The notes: generated from the letters alone by a model not told the origin. A DNA stretch of 64,000 nucleotides from Sphingorhabdus sp. (GCA_028279555.1 JANQNO010000006.1:119837-183836), one strand, 5' to 3'. Positions 16,824 to 26,281 are shown, counted from the stretch's first letter. Translations and numbers: made by a program.

Positions 16824-17302
16824 CCAGGGCAGCGATTTTCCCGATTCTGATAGCCGGGCTGCTTGCGCTTGTTACGGCCATTGTCGGCGGAACGATTACC
16901 GTTCTGGATGAATGGTATTATTCGCTTGAACAGCCTGCATGGGGCCCTCCCGACTATATGTTCGGGATAATCTGGACCGCCATCTTTGCCATGATCGCGC
17001 TCGCGGCTTTTTTTGCCTGGCGCAGCGCCCCGTCTCGCCGCCATGCCGAAATCCTGATCGGGCTGTTCGCGTTGAATGGATTTTTGAACCTGCTTTGGAG
17101 TTTCCTCTTCTTCCGCATGCAGCGCCCGGACTGGGCCTTTTACGAGCTCATTATTCTGTGGATTTCGATCCTGGCACTCATCCTGTTTTGCGGACGCTTT
17201 TCGAAACTAGCCTCTGCCTTGCTCTTGCCCTATCTCATCTGGGTAACAATTGCCGGCACGCTCAACTATCAGATCGTCCAGCTCAATGGGCCCTTTGGCT
17301 AG
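16820..17302 (+). CDS. tspO: TspO/MBR-family tryptophan-rich sensory protein
   Basis: A 160-aa protein with five predicted membrane helices and family features: PAWGPPDYMFGIIWT after helix 1, LFALNGFLNLLWSFLFF, and LPYLIWVTIAGTLNYQI in the last helix. TspO proteins bind porphyrins. In Rhodobacter sphaeroides TspO damps photosynthesis gene expression under oxygen, probably through tetrapyrrole levels. Its 4-bp overlap with bchP places it inside the bacteriochlorophyll operon, suggesting co-expression with late pigment synthesis. The open frame extends further upstream, but that part only mirrors bchP. Confidence 0.93.
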   Translation: MTRAAIFPILIAGLLALVTAIVGGTITVLDEWYYSLEQPAWGPPDYMFGIIWTAIFAMIALAAFFAWRSAPSRRHAEILIGLFALNGFLNLLWSFLFFRMQRPDWAFYELIILWISILALILFCGRFSKLASALLLPYLIWVTIAGTLNYQIVQLNGPFG

Positions 17303-17311
17303 CAAGAAATC

Positions 17312-17578
17312 ATGACCGAATTTTTCACCAGCGGGCGCGCTGTCGACGTCGTGTTGCTGGTGCTGCTTGTCGAGGCGCTCTGGCTCAAATGGCGCGGACA
17401 CAGCTGGACAAAAATTCTGGCCATGTTGATGCCAGCTGCGATGCTGCTCATCGCCTTGCGCAATGCACTGACCGGCATGGCATGGCCCTTTATCGCCATT
17501 CCGCTGGCGGCTGCCTTTCCCGTCCATCTTCTGGATTTATGGGAACGCAGAAAATCCGGCGAGCATCCGCCGGAATAA
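17312..17578 (+). CDS. small membrane protein of unknown function downstream of tspO
   Basis: An 88-aa protein with three hydrophobic segments (about residues 10-25, 31-50 and 53-70) and a charged C-terminus (DLWERRKSGEHPPE). I do not recognise a named family. It starts 9 bp after tspO and is the last gene of the bchG-pucC-like-bchP-tspO run. It converges on pufM, with a hairpin terminator between them. Its place in the operon suggests a membrane or pigment-related role, but this is inference only. Confidence 0.75.
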   Translation: MTEFFTSGRAVDVVLLVLLVEALWLKWRGHSWTKILAMLMPAAMLLIALRNALTGMAWPFIAIPLAAAFPVHLLDLWERRKSGEHPPE

Positions 17579-17602
17579 CCGGCCAAACACTGTGCTTGCC
17601 AT

Positions 17603-17632
17603 AAAGAAAGCCCGGCCAGTCCGACCGGGCTT
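17603..17632 (-). terminator. terminator after pufM (possibly bidirectional)
   Basis: AAGCCCGGCC at 17608-17617 pairs with GACCGGGCTT at 17623-17632 (one wobble or mismatch), with a 5-nt loop. Read leftward, the stem is followed by TTTCTTTAT, so it best fits an intrinsic terminator for the puf operon. It also lies between the convergent 3' ends and could serve both. Confidence 0.7.
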
Positions 17633-17680
17633 CCATCATGACAGCCATTTCAGGCTATCGGGGAGGATGTCGGGACATCC

Positions 17681-18610
17681 TTAATATTCGGGCGCGTAGT
17701 GATGCTCGATCGCCCAGAGATACCAGTTGTCGACCACCGTGCCGGTAAGCAGGATGCCGATGCCGCCAGTCAGCGTGCAGAGCACTGCAAACCACCAGGC
17801 CCAGCGATGGATCGATTCCATCGTGGCGTTGAAACCCATCGTCCATCTCCAGAACAGCGCCGCACGTTCGGAGGCTGTGCCACGGTCGGTAATCTGTTCC
17901 AGTTCGCGCTCGCCGCCATAACGGCCCACCGCAAGGATAGTCGCGCCGTGCATCGCAAAGAGCAGCGCCGATCCATACAGGAAGACAATCGAAAGCGCAT
18001 GGAATGGATTGTAGAAGAGATTTCCATAGGCCAGCGAGAAATTATTCGTCCATTCCAGATGGGAGAATATGCCAAAGGGCACGGCTTCGGACCAACTGCC
18101 CATGAAGAGCGGGCGGATGAAACCGAGCACCAGATAGAGCCATATCGCGCTCAGGAAGGCCCAGGCGACATGGGTTCCCATGCCAAGCGCCCTGGCCCGA
18201 CGATAGGTTCGCACCCACCAGAGCAGGATCGACAGGGTAAGAAAGAAGCCCGCCATGATCCACCAACCGCCTTCATTCAGCGGCACGAATGGCGAGAAGC
18301 CATATTCGGGGCCTGGAGGGTCGAGCGTCAGCCAGAAAAACTGCCTGAGAAACTCGGACGGATCCCAGTTCACCGACGCCAGCATGTTCAGACCGATTAT
18401 CTCGATCGCCAGAAAACCGAAGAACAGCGAAGCTATTCCGAGCCAGCCCAGATAAATCGGCCCTATCTGGGCCTGCCCGAATTTACCAAGCCAGTAACTG
18501 AATGCGGTAGTCCTGGTCCGGTCGCCCGCTTCCAGATCCGAGAGCGGGACGCCCATTTCCGGCGCATGGGCCAGTTGAACCTGGGTGAAAATATTCTGAT
18601 ATCGTGCCAT
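17681..18610 (-). CDS. pufM: photosynthetic reaction centre M subunit
   Basis: PufM (309 aa) is one of the two core subunits that bind the special-pair bacteriochlorophylls, bacteriopheophytins, quinone QA and the non-haem iron. Five membrane helices are visible. Conserved stretches include [20 protein letters not shown], with a special-pair-region His, and [17 protein letters not shown] leading to [10 protein letters not shown], which carries iron-ligand histidines. It starts 15 bp after pufL. No pufC cytochrome gene follows; the operon ends here at a terminator. Confidence 0.98.
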   Translation of the reverse strand: MARYQNIFTQVQLAHAPEMGVPLSDLEAGDRTRTTAFSYWLGKFGQAQIGPIYLGWLGIASLFFGFLAIEIIGLNMLASVNWDPSEFLRQFFWLTLDPPGPEYGFSPFVPLNEGGWWIMAGFFLTLSILLWWVRTYRRARALGMGTHVAWAFLSAIWLYLVLGFIRPLFMGSWSEAVPFGIFSHLEWTNNFSLAYGNLFYNPFHALSIVFLYGSALLFAMHGATILAVGRYGGERELEQITDRGTASERAALFWRWTMGFNATMESIHRWAWWFAVLCTLTGGIGILLTGTVVDNWYLWAIEHHYAPEY

Positions 18611-18625
18611 TTTCTATCCCTCCCC

Positions 18626-19450
18626 TCAATTCCAGATCGTCATGTTGCGCCACCACTCCCACCATTCGGGGAAGCTGCCATCGTAGACCGGCCCGGCAAG
18701 GAACATGCAGGCCGCGCTCCAGAAACCGGCATTCAGCGCCAGGAACAGGCCAAGACGGTGGATGCCGATGGTGCCGACGGAATAGCCGATAAAGTCGCGG
18801 AAGAAGGTATCCTCATATTCCGGGGTTTTAACTTCGTTGCCCTTCTTCGGATTGACGGCCGAGAGAATAAGCGCGCCATGCAGGGCCAGTGCGAATGTCG
18901 TTGTGAAGAAGAACGCGATCGCCAGCATATGCAAAGGATTGTAGTGGAAATTGGCATATTGATAGCCGGTGTTGGATACCCAATCGAGATGGGTCCAAAT
19001 TCCATATGGGAATCCGTGTCCCCAAGCACCCAGGAAAAACGGCCGGATGACGACCAGCATCACATAAGCGAAAATCGCAACGCCAAAAGCTATGGGTACA
19101 TGATAGCCCATGCCCAATTTCCGGCATATCTCGACTTCTCTCAGCGCCCAGGAAACAAACGCCCCTATCGCGCATAGAGTGATGATCTGCCACAGCCCGC
19201 CTTCTTTAAGCGGTGCCAAGCCCAATCCATAAGAAACATCCGGCGGATTGATGGATATCAGCCAGGGATTCCATGTCGGGCCGATCGCCGCTCCATAGAA
19301 AATCAAGGCTGTCCCCAATATAGCGAAGATCGCCGTGGCTACGCCAAAAAAGCCGACATAGAAGGGGCCTATCCAGAAATCGAACAGATCACCACCTATC
19401 AACGTACCTCCGCGGACACGGTATTTTCTCTCAAAGCTTAACAGCGACAT
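18626..19450 (-). CDS. pufL: photosynthetic reaction centre L subunit
   Basis: PufL (274 aa) pairs with PufM to form the reaction-centre core. The N-terminus ([20 protein letters not shown]), the segment [19 protein letters not shown] with pigment-binding His, and [12 protein letters not shown] with an iron-ligand His are all typical. It is separated from pufA by 129 bp containing a strong hairpin. Its translation start at 19450 is the standard one by homology. Confidence 0.98.
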   Translation of the reverse strand: MSLLSFERKYRVRGGTLIGGDLFDFWIGPFYVGFFGVATAIFAILGTALIFYGAAIGPTWNPWLISINPPDVSYGLGLAPLKEGGLWQIITLCAIGAFVSWALREVEICRKLGMGYHVPIAFGVAIFAYVMLVVIRPFFLGAWGHGFPYGIWTHLDWVSNTGYQYANFHYNPLHMLAIAFFFTTTFALALHGALILSAVNPKKGNEVKTPEYEDTFFRDFIGYSVGTIGIHRLGLFLALNAGFWSAACMFLAGPVYDGSFPEWWEWWRNMTIWN

Positions 19451-19528
19451 CGCACTTTCCTTTGCGCAAAACTCGTCATCCGCCCTCTGCAGGGGCAGAA
19501 TTTAGTCTTCAAATACTCCCAAGCGGGA

Positions 19529-19561
19529 GGCACGATGCCTCATTCTGGAGGCATCGTGGCC
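19529..19561 (-). promoter_or_regulatory. pufA-pufL intercistronic mRNA hairpin
   Basis: CACGATGCCT (19531-19540) and AGGCATCGTG (19549-19558) form a perfect 10-bp stem with an 8-nt loop, extended by GG/CC around one bulged base. In Rhodobacter a hairpin at the same place protects the pufBA segment from 3' decay, giving more antenna than reaction-centre mRNA. There is no T-run on the leftward strand, so it is not a simple terminator. Function here is by analogy. Confidence 0.82.
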
Positions 19562-19579
19562 TCTGCCGGGGGCCTGGGT

Positions 19580-19771
19580 TCAGGTCAGCTTATCAGGCTG
19601 ATTTACGCTTGCCGCAGCTGCTGCTGGCGGGTTAGCGCCCGGACCCTCGATCCAGTTGAAACGATCCGTGCTCAACAGGATGAAATGGATCAGAAGAGCC
19701 AGAACAAACAGGAAGGTAGCGAGTGCAACCAAAGTCCTGCGTGGGTCAAAGATTAACCAAAGTCTCCACAT
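19580..19771 (-). CDS. pufA: light-harvesting 1 alpha polypeptide
   Basis: A 63-aa antenna polypeptide with [18 protein letters not shown] at the N-terminus, one membrane helix, and the bacteriochlorophyll-ligating His in [10 protein letters not shown], as in all LH1 alpha chains. The C-terminal tail is rich in Pro and Ala ([11 protein letters not shown]). GGGAGAGAA precedes the start closely. It lies 11 bp after pufB. Confidence 0.97.
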   Translation of the reverse strand: MWRLWLIFDPRRTLVALATFLFVLALLIHFILLSTDRFNWIEGPGANPPAAAAASVNQPDKLT

Positions 19772-19782
19772 CTATTCTCTCC

Positions 19783-20013
19783 CTATACCAAGACCGAAGC
19801 GGCCGTTGCTTGCGCAAGTTCAACCGCATTGTTCATCATTGCGTAGCCATCGACTCCGGGTAACCAAGGCCGCCACATCCACACCAGAATATGCGCAATA
19901 ATCGCAATGACGGTGAAGATGATGAAGCTGCTCATAAATACTTTATGAAACTCCTTGGCCTCTTCCGGGGTCAGATAGGCCCCTGGACCTAGTCGGTCAT
20001 CTTTTTCGCTCAT
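19783..20013 (-). CDS. pufB: light-harvesting 1 beta polypeptide
   Basis: A 76-aa antenna polypeptide. After a charged N-terminus ([20 protein letters not shown]) comes the FHKVF motif, a single membrane helix, the bacteriochlorophyll-ligand His in [17 protein letters not shown], and a tail somewhat longer than in Rhodobacter. GGAGAAG precedes the ATG at 20013. A much longer open frame upstream only mirrors bchZ. First gene of pufBALM. Confidence 0.97.
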   Translation of the reverse strand: MSEKDDRLGPGAYLTPEEAKEFHKVFMSSFIIFTVIAIIAHILVWMWRPWLPGVDGYAMMNNAVELAQATAASVLV

Positions 20014-20015
20014 AT

Positions 20016-20153
20016 TTACTTCTCCAGTTTTGCCCCCTGAAAGCCGCATGAAGCGCCTCCCACGGGATTTGCCTTTCCGGCACTCATTGCCGGCAAGGTT
20101 GCGGACACCGGGCCAACGCCCAGCGAATCTCGGGCTGGGATCAGGTGCATCAT
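20016..20153 (-). other. bchZ-pufB spacer with a 45-codon open frame and two hairpins
   Basis: The 136 bp between bchZ and pufB, where Rhodobacter carries pufQ, contain a 45-codon open frame. It begins at an ATGATG overlapping the bchZ stop (ATGA) and ends 2 nt before the pufB ATG. The translation (starting [12 protein letters not shown]) has no membrane helix and does not look like PufQ, so I do not call it a gene. Two stem-loops are present: CCTTTCCGGCA with TGCCGGCAAGG at 20072-20098 (one internal mismatch), and CCCAGC with GCTGGG at 20119-20139. It may be a leader for translational coupling or mRNA processing. Confidence 0.45.
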
Positions 20154-21595
20154 GCATCCTCTCCCTGCAGCATGGCTCCCGCCAGACGGTCGGCGGAAAC
20201 GAAATTCTCTCCTGCGCGCCGCGCGCTGCTCTCGGCGGCGTCGCGCAATTTCTTCGCGGCGGAAATGCGGACGAGGACGGGCTGCGCCTCGACGATCGCA
20301 TCGAGTTTTTCCTTGGCGTCTTTGTCCCAGCGAATGGGCGCTTCCTTGCGCGCCGGCGTGGCTTCGCCGGCATCCATCTGGGTGGACAGCGGCAGGATAT
20401 GGAACAGCGCATCGAACAGCGCGTTGCAGACTTCCTGGACAAGATATGTCGCACCGGAATAGCCCATATAGGGCGTGCCGGTATGCCGCCGGATCGCCGC
20501 GCCGGGGAAGCTCGCCGGAATGAAGATCCCGCGCCCGCCGCATTCGGCGAGATACATACGCTCGTTGTAGCTGCCGAACACTACCATTGGCGGACCCGCA
20601 TGGATCGCGTCACGCACCGCCTCATTGTCAGGTTTGATCCCTGCGCTGCGCCCAAATGCAAAGGCGCAGGGCAGGCCCATGTCATTTTCCAGGAAGTTGC
20701 GAACGCCCCGCGCATAGGTTTCGTTAGCGACAATGCCGAAATTGGCGGTGCCGAAGAAATCCTGCGTCACAGACCGCCACAAATCCCAGAGCGGCTTGAT
20801 CGTAGTGTGCTTTTCCTTCTCGATGAAGGGTTCGGGGTCGAGACCCAGTTCCTCGCCCAGCTGACGCAGGAATTTGGTCGTCGAATCCAGACCGACCGGT
20901 GCCTGCAGATAGGGCCGCTCGAGCAGCTCGCACAGATTGCGGCCAAATTCGCGGTACATGCAGATATTGACCGATGCGTTGGCGAGCCCGCGAATATCGG
21001 CGAGATGGGTGCCGAGCGGGAAGACCATATTGACCTCTGCGCCGATGCCCTCGACCAGGCGGCGGATCTCGGCAAGGTCGCTGGGCATGTTGAACATGCC
21101 GTAGCTCGGACCGATGATATTGACCTTTGGCTTCTCGCCTTCCTTGAGCGCCCTGGGTTTGGGCATCTTTTTCGGCCCGAATTCGGTCCACAGCCAGGAC
21201 AGCGCCCGGTCTTCCGACTGCCACTGATCCTCATCGATCGTCCGCGGCAGGAAGCGTTTTATGTTCGTGCCTTCGGGCGTCACCCCGCCGCCGATCATCT
21301 CTGCTATGGAGCCGGTGACCACCACAGCGGGCAGATCGGGATCGAGCGATTCCCAGGCGCGCTTCATTGCGCCTTCGGTTCCCGTCTTGCCGAGCTCTTC
21401 CTCGCCGAGCCCGGTAACGACAATCGGCAACTCATGCGGCGGCAAGCCATCGGTATAGTGCAGCACCGAGGTGACCGGCAGATTTTCGCAGCCGACCGGG
21501 CCGTCGACGATGACCTGCAGGCCCTTCACCGCTGTGAAGGCATAGACAGCGCCCCAATAGCCGCCCGCGCGATCGTGATCGAGGATGAGGGTCAT
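20150..21595 (-). CDS. bchZ: chlorophyllide reductase subunit Z
   Basis: BchZ (481 aa) forms the NifDK-like catalytic part of chlorophyllide a reductase with BchY, reducing ring B to give the bacteriochlorin. The N-terminus ([20 protein letters not shown]) and [19 protein letters not shown], with a cluster-ligand Cys, are typical. The start overlaps the bchY stop by 4 bp. It is the last bch gene before pufB. Confidence 0.97.
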   Translation of the reverse strand: MTLILDHDRAGGYWGAVYAFTAVKGLQVIVDGPVGCENLPVTSVLHYTDGLPPHELPIVVTGLGEEELGKTGTEGAMKRAWESLDPDLPAVVVTGSIAEMIGGGVTPEGTNIKRFLPRTIDEDQWQSEDRALSWLWTEFGPKKMPKPRALKEGEKPKVNIIGPSYGMFNMPSDLAEIRRLVEGIGAEVNMVFPLGTHLADIRGLANASVNICMYREFGRNLCELLERPYLQAPVGLDSTTKFLRQLGEELGLDPEPFIEKEKHTTIKPLWDLWRSVTQDFFGTANFGIVANETYARGVRNFLENDMGLPCAFAFGRSAGIKPDNEAVRDAIHAGPPMVVFGSYNERMYLAECGGRGIFIPASFPGAAIRRHTGTPYMGYSGATYLVQEVCNALFDALFHILPLSTQMDAGEATPARKEAPIRWDKDAKEKLDAIVEAQPVLVRISAAKKLRDAAESSARRAGENFVSADRLAGAMLQGEDA

Positions 21596-23130
21596 GTGCC
21601 CACCGCCTCTGCCGCCTTGGCTGCGGCGGCATTTTGCGCGGCATATTTTTTCTTAAATTTGGGCCGGTCGGTCGGCGTGTCTTCCCAGATACCGGTGGCA
21701 TGATCTTCGCCGACGCCTTCGAAAAATTCCTTCATCCGGTCGAAACGATCCCTGTTCGCCATCGCCGCGTTGATAACCTGCGCCAGGCTGCCCGCGCCCG
21801 CCGGTCCCATAAGGGGCCGCGCAGAGATCAGGTTGGTGAAATAGAGTGCCGGGATGGCCTTTGCCTTGGCATGCTGCACGACCGGAGTCGTACCAATGGA
21901 CAGATCGGGGCCGAATTCTTCCACCGCCGCGATATCTTCTTCCAGACTGGCGCGGTAATTTACACGGGCACCATGCGCTTCGAGCCATTCGCGATCGGGA
22001 TCGGACCAGCGCGTCTGCGGACAGGCAGTTCCGACATAGGGCACCTCCGCGCCGCTTTCGACCAACAAGCGAGCGACCAGAAGCTCTGAACCTTCATAGC
22101 CCGAAACCGTAATCCGGCCTTTGATCGGCATTGCACCGAGCGCGCCCTTGATCGCGGGGATCATTGCGTTCTGCGCTGCGGCTATTTTTTTGGCATCGAC
22201 GCCGCAGGTTTCGCCAACGGCCTTGAGCCAGGCCGCTGTGCCATCCGCGCCGACCGGCGCGGAACCAACCACTGCGCGACCAGCCGTTTCAAATTCGCGA
22301 ATGCTCGCCGTGTAGAAGGGATGGATGGCGGCGACAGCGGCGCAATCCAGAGCGCTGTAGAGCTCGCGCCATTCGCGGGTCGGCACGACTGGGCCTGCTG
22401 CCAGGCCCATTGGCTCGAGCATCTGCCCGATGCCAACCGGGTCAGCGGGGAACATCTCTCCCAGCAATGTGACGGTCGGGCGATCCGACCTGTCTGCCGG
22501 TGCCGCAACAGGGCCCTGCTCGACCTCGCTTCGGGCATAGGCGAGCATCGCCCCGGCCAGAACATCCTTTGCCTCGGCATGGGTCGGCACACCGAAACCG
22601 GGAACATCGATGCCGACAATCCGCACGCCGTTGATCGAGTCAGGCAGCAGACGGAGCGGCACACCGCTTGCTGTCGGCACGCACAGATTGGTGACGACGA
22701 CGCAATCATATTTTTCTGGGTCGGCAAGCTCCTCGACGGCTTCCTTGATATCCTCGAACAGCTTGCCGGTGACCAGCGTCTCCGAGTTGAAGGGAACATA
22801 ACCCACGCTGCGCCGTGCGCCGTAAAAATGCGAGGTGAAAGTCAGGCCATATACGCAGCAGGCAGAGCCCGAAAGGATCGTCGCCGTGCGCCGCATGCGG
22901 AGGCCGACGCGCAAGCTCCCGAAGGCCGGGCACATGCTCTGCGGCTGGTCATGCGGCCCGACCGGATAGTCTTTTTCGAACTGGTCGAGGATGTCCGATT
23001 TGCCTGCCTTCTTCGCCGCATCGCGCATGGTTTCAGCACCGCCATGACAACCGCTTGCACTCTCGCCTGACTTCGACTCCAGATCGATCCGGTCGCGCGC
23101 GCGCGGTTTCGGGGCGGCGAGGTCAGTCAT
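21592..23130 (-). CDS. bchY: chlorophyllide reductase subunit Y
   Basis: BchY (512 aa) is the partner of BchZ. Conserved stretches with cluster-ligand cysteines are [39 protein letters not shown] and [16 protein letters not shown]. The ATG at 23130 lies 3 bp after the bchX stop. The first 55 residues or so (before QSMCPAF) are charged and variable, as usual for the family. Confidence 0.97.
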   Translation of the reverse strand: MTDLAAPKPRARDRIDLESKSGESASGCHGGAETMRDAAKKAGKSDILDQFEKDYPVGPHDQPQSMCPAFGSLRVGLRMRRTATILSGSACCVYGLTFTSHFYGARRSVGYVPFNSETLVTGKLFEDIKEAVEELADPEKYDCVVVTNLCVPTASGVPLRLLPDSINGVRIVGIDVPGFGVPTHAEAKDVLAGAMLAYARSEVEQGPVAAPADRSDRPTVTLLGEMFPADPVGIGQMLEPMGLAAGPVVPTREWRELYSALDCAAVAAIHPFYTASIREFETAGRAVVGSAPVGADGTAAWLKAVGETCGVDAKKIAAAQNAMIPAIKGALGAMPIKGRITVSGYEGSELLVARLLVESGAEVPYVGTACPQTRWSDPDREWLEAHGARVNYRASLEEDIAAVEEFGPDLSIGTTPVVQHAKAKAIPALYFTNLISARPLMGPAGAGSLAQVINAAMANRDRFDRMKEFFEGVGEDHATGIWEDTPTDRPKFKKKYAAQNAAAAKAAEAVGT

Positions 23131-23133
23131 CCA

Positions 23134-24117
23134 TCACACCTCGTCATAGATCACCTCGAGCGATGGCTTGGGTTCATAGTTGCCGCCACGCATGTCTGCC
23201 TGCGTGGCGGGCACCAGCTTGATGTTGCCGCCGGTATCTTCCGGGCTGAACAGGTCGAGAAGCTGATCCTGATCGAGCGGTGTCGGCTGCTGCGGCGGTG
23301 CCTTTTCGACATTTACCGCGAGCTCTTCGAACAGACCGCCCCATTCGCCGCCGGGCTTGCCGATAATCTGGTAGTTGGCAGATTTCCGCCGGATATCTTC
23401 GTCCGCCGGGATCGCCGTCAGCACAGGAATATCCACCGCGTTGGCAAAGCCTTGCGCCTCGCCGGTGCCGTCATCCTTGTTGATGATCATACCGGCAACG
23501 CCAACATTGCCGCCCATCTTGCGGAAATATTCGACCGCCTTGCAAACATTGTTGGCAACATAGAGCGATTGCAGGTCGTTCGAGCCGACAACGATGACTT
23601 TCTGGCACATGTCCCGCGCAATCGGCAGGCCGAAGCCGCCGCAAACCACATCGCCGAGAAAATCGAGCAGGACATAGTCAAAGCCCCAGTCATGGAAACC
23701 GAGCTTCTCCATAAGCTCGAAGCCGTGGATGATGCCGCGTCCACCGCAGCCGCGACCGACTTCGGGACCGCCAAGCTCCATGGCGAACACCCCGTCACGC
23801 TGGAAGCAGACATCTTCGATGGTGACTTCCTCGCCAGCGAGCTTTTTCTTCGCAGAGGTTTCGATAATGGTCGGGCAGCTTTTGCCGCCGAACAGCAGGC
23901 TGGTCGTGTCCGATTTGGGATCACAGCCGATAAGCAATACGCGCTTGCCCTGCTGCGCCATCATGTAGCTGAGATTGGAAAGCGCGAAGCTCTTGCCCGA
24001 GCCACCCTTGCCGTAGATGGCAATAATCTGCGTTTCCTTCTTCACCTCGCCCGTGTGGACGGGATCAGGCTCAATGGCCGCTTCTTCACGCAAACTTTCC
24101 ACATCGAGCACACTCAT
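23134..24117 (-). CDS. bchX: chlorophyllide reductase iron protein subunit X
   Basis: BchX (327 aa) is the NifH-like ATPase donating electrons to BchYZ, paralogous to BchL at 2919. The P-loop IAIYGKGGSGKSF, the cluster cysteines in GRGCGGRGIIHG and [11 protein letters not shown], and IGCDPKSDTTSLLFGG are present. I chose the ATG at 24117, which overlaps the bchC stop (ATGA), because GGAGGG lies 7 nt upstream. An ATG two codons earlier is too close to that site, and one 12 codons earlier is inside bchC. Confidence 0.96.
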   Translation of the reverse strand: MSVLDVESLREEAAIEPDPVHTGEVKKETQIIAIYGKGGSGKSFALSNLSYMMAQQGKRVLLIGCDPKSDTTSLLFGGKSCPTIIETSAKKKLAGEEVTIEDVCFQRDGVFAMELGGPEVGRGCGGRGIIHGFELMEKLGFHDWGFDYVLLDFLGDVVCGGFGLPIARDMCQKVIVVGSNDLQSLYVANNVCKAVEYFRKMGGNVGVAGMIINKDDGTGEAQGFANAVDIPVLTAIPADEDIRRKSANYQIIGKPGGEWGGLFEELAVNVEKAPPQQPTPLDQDQLLDLFSPEDTGGNIKLVPATQADMRGGNYEPKPSLEVIYDEV

Positions 24118-25049
24118 GCGCATTCCCTCCAGTCGAGCACCATTTTCAGGCAATCGGGGTCTTCAAAAGCTTTTGGATAAGCCTGCTCGGCAGCAGCGGC
24201 AGGCTCGATACTGGTGATCAAGCCAGACAGGTCGAGTGCATCACTCTCGATCAGGGCATCGACCGAGGCCATGTCTTCAGGCTGCCATTCTGCCGCAATC
24301 CTGATCCGCGCCTCGCGCTGGAATGCGGGTGGGAAAGCAAACTGGATCGGCTGATTGTAGAAGCCAGCCAGCACCAGCTCACCGCCCTTGCCAAGGCGCG
24401 AGATGAATGTCTCTATCGATGCCGCATCGCCGCTGACATCATAGACAGTCTTATAGTCGCTATTTGCATCGTCTTCGGGATGCACAACCTCATAGCCGAC
24501 CGCGCCCGAATGCCGCCGCAGATCGGTTTCCCAGACACGAGGCGGAGGTGCACCTGCCGCGATCGTCAGACGGGCCAGCAATCGGCCAAGCACGCCGTGA
24601 CCCACGATCAACTCCGGCGGATCGCCATGCCCGATGGCATGCAAAGCCGTAGCCGCCAGCGCATATAGAATTCCGCGCTCGGCAAGTTCTTCGGAAACAG
24701 GAAGCGCCCGCGCAGAGGCCAAATTCACGCGCTCGGCAGAACCGCCAAAAAGCCCCCGCGCATCGCGGTAGCAATTGGCACCCGGAACAAAAACCCATTC
24801 GCCTATCCGGTCCCGCGACTCCGCGCCGGCATCGACAATTCGTCCCACCGATTCGTAACCCGGAACAAGCGGATATCCCATGCCGGGGAAATGGGGCATG
24901 TTGCCAGCCCAGAGTAATTTCTCCGTCCCGGTGCTGATTCCGCTATAGTGAATATCAACCTGAACTTCATGCGATTCCAGGGGTTTGAGTTCAATCTGCC
25001 GCAGCGACAGGTCGCCCGGTTCATTCAGAATGATCGCGTGAGTCTGCAA
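24114..25049 (-). CDS. bchC: bacteriochlorophyllide dehydrogenase BchC
   Basis: BchC (311 aa) oxidises the C3 hydroxyethyl group to acetyl, using a medium-chain dehydrogenase fold. Visible features are DIHYSGISTGTEKLLWAG, PLVPGYESVGRIVDAG and the nucleotide-binding stretch LIVGHGVLGRLLARL. No ATG fits; I propose a TTG start at 25049, giving QTHAIILNEPGDLSLRQIEL at the front and the family length, with GAGAGGGG upstream. A start at 25106 would lie inside a PpsR box. The message starts from the promoter controlled by the two boxes at 25101-25144 and runs through bchXYZ towards puf. Confidence 0.92.
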   Translation of the reverse strand: MQTHAIILNEPGDLSLRQIELKPLESHEVQVDIHYSGISTGTEKLLWAGNMPHFPGMGYPLVPGYESVGRIVDAGAESRDRIGEWVFVPGANCYRDARGLFGGSAERVNLASARALPVSEELAERGILYALAATALHAIGHGDPPELIVGHGVLGRLLARLTIAAGAPPPRVWETDLRRHSGAVGYEVVHPEDDANSDYKTVYDVSGDAASIETFISRLGKGGELVLAGFYNQPIQFAFPPAFQREARIRIAAEWQPEDMASVDALIESDALDLSGLITSIEPAAAAEQAYPKAFEDPDCLKMVLDWRECA

Positions 25050-25100
25050 CTTTTCCCCTCTCTCCCGGAATCGGCCACAGAAATGCGGGACTCCGAGGAG

Positions 25101-25118
25101 TGTCAATTTATCCGAACA
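25101..25118. promoter_or_regulatory. PpsR/CrtJ-type operator at bchC, proximal box
   Basis: TGTCAATTTATCCGAACA is an exact TGT-N12-ACA match in the crtF-bchC gap, 51 bp upstream of the proposed bchC TTG start. It forms a tandem pair with the next box. Confidence 0.82.
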
Positions 25119-25126
25119 TTATAGAA

Positions 25127-25144
25127 TGTCAATTTTTTTGGACA
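25127..25144. promoter_or_regulatory. PpsR/CrtJ-type operator at bchC, distal box
   Basis: TGTCAATTTTTTTGGACA is a second exact TGT-N12-ACA match, separated from the first by 8 bp and ending 9 bp from the crtF stop. Two boxes 8 bp apart is the arrangement described for cooperative CrtJ binding at the Rhodobacter capsulatus bchC promoter. Confidence 0.85.
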
Positions 25145-25153
25145 GTTTATCTG

Positions 25154-26281
25154 TCACCGCGTCGCGACAAGCGCGCTGGCAACAAGAGGCAGATCGACAG
25201 GGATCGAAGCCGAGTGGGAAAAACCGGCCTTTTCCAGTAGCTTGTGGTATTCTTTCTTTGATCTTGGACGCCCCGAACCCATCGCCCATAGATAGAGACC
25301 GAAATAGGCATCCCCCATTTCCCTGGCACCGGGCGTGTCGGCCATGGGCTCAAGAATGAGAAGCTTTCCATTTGGCGGAAGCGCGGAGCGGATTTTGGGG
25401 AGCAGCGCCTCGACGACTTCATCATCGTGGTCATGAAGAATGCGCACCAGCGAGATCAAGTCATGGCCTGGCGGTATGGTGTCCGTCTTGAAACTGCCGG
25501 GGTGGAGCGTCACCCGGTCCGACAGGCCTGCCTGTTCAATCCGTTGCTCGGCCTGGGGAATCACCTCGGGCAAATCGAACAACCCAAGGTGCAGATCAGG
25601 TCCAGCCTGACCGACAGCGGCGAGAAATGCTCCACTGCCCCCGCCAATATCGAGCATCCGCTGGTGCTGGTCAAAATCATAGCGCGGCAAGATTTGCTGC
25701 CAAACCATTGGTTGGGTCGCCGCCATCAAATCGGAATAGGGCGCGCTGTCTTGACCCTCCGATCCAGCGTAGGTCCAGAAGCGATTGAGAGCCGTGTCCT
25801 TGGCGGGTCCGCCCGCCAACAGGGCGACCGGATCGGCGAGGTCACGGTAGAGAAGCCGGTGATGCTGGATCATCGCCAACGCACCCTCATTCACGGAAAG
25901 CGCCGCGCCGGTTTCACCCAATGTCCACAGGTCATCCTGCGGCGACTCGGCAAGGTCGATAGCTGTCCCAGCCCGCAAAATCCGGTCCGTCGCCGCGGCG
26001 TCCCAACCCAGAAAATCTTTGATCGCTTGCCGGTTCCTTGGCTCCGTTCCGAGAAAATCAAGCAGGCCAGTCTGCGCGTAAACGGTAACGATCTGCGTAT
26101 AGACAAAGCCAGCGATCAGGTTGAATTGCTTTGCCGCTTTCCGCCGTGCAACCATCCGGAAAATCGGCGTTCGTGCGGCCCATTGCTGGAATTTCGCGCT
26201 ACCGATCACGCGGTTTCGGCGCAGCGCCCAGCGGGCTTTCCAGCCCAGCTTCATATCCGAAGAGTCGCTACTGTCTGACAT
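25154..26281 (-). CDS. crtF: demethylspheroidene O-methyltransferase
   Basis: CrtF (375 aa) methylates the C1 hydroxyl of acyclic carotenoids, using S-adenosylmethionine, after CrtC hydration. An N-terminal helical dimerisation domain precedes the SAM motif MLDIGGGSGAFLAAVG (about residues 205-220), and SLVRILHDHDDEVVEALL and LLILEPMADTP are typical of this methyltransferase class. The ATG at 26281 follows CAGGGGG at short spacing; in-frame ATGs up to 35 codons upstream have no site. It is divergent from crtD, with a near-match PpsR box between them. Confidence 0.93.
   Translation of the reverse strand: MSDSSDSSDMKLGWKARWALRRNRVIGSAKFQQWAARTPIFRMVARRKAAKQFNLIAGFVYTQIVTVYAQTGLLDFLGTEPRNRQAIKDFLGWDAAATDRILRAGTAIDLAESPQDDLWTLGETGAALSVNEGALAMIQHHRLLYRDLADPVALLAGGPAKDTALNRFWTYAGSEGQDSAPYSDLMAATQPMVWQQILPRYDFDQHQRMLDIGGGSGAFLAAVGQAGPDLHLGLFDLPEVIPQAEQRIEQAGLSDRVTLHPGSFKTDTIPPGHDLISLVRILHDHDDEVVEALLPKIRSALPPNGKLLILEPMADTPGAREMGDAYFGLYLWAMGSGRPRSKKEYHKLLEKAGFSHSASIPVDLPLVASALVATR

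Noticed and set aside
17699-19177. 492-codon open frame opposite pufM and pufL
   Set aside because: Antisense to two certain reaction-centre genes; product is low-complexity and unlike any protein I know.
20030-21703. 557-codon open frame opposite bchZ and the bchZ-pufB spacer
   Set aside because: Shadow of bchZ; no ribosome-binding site or homology.
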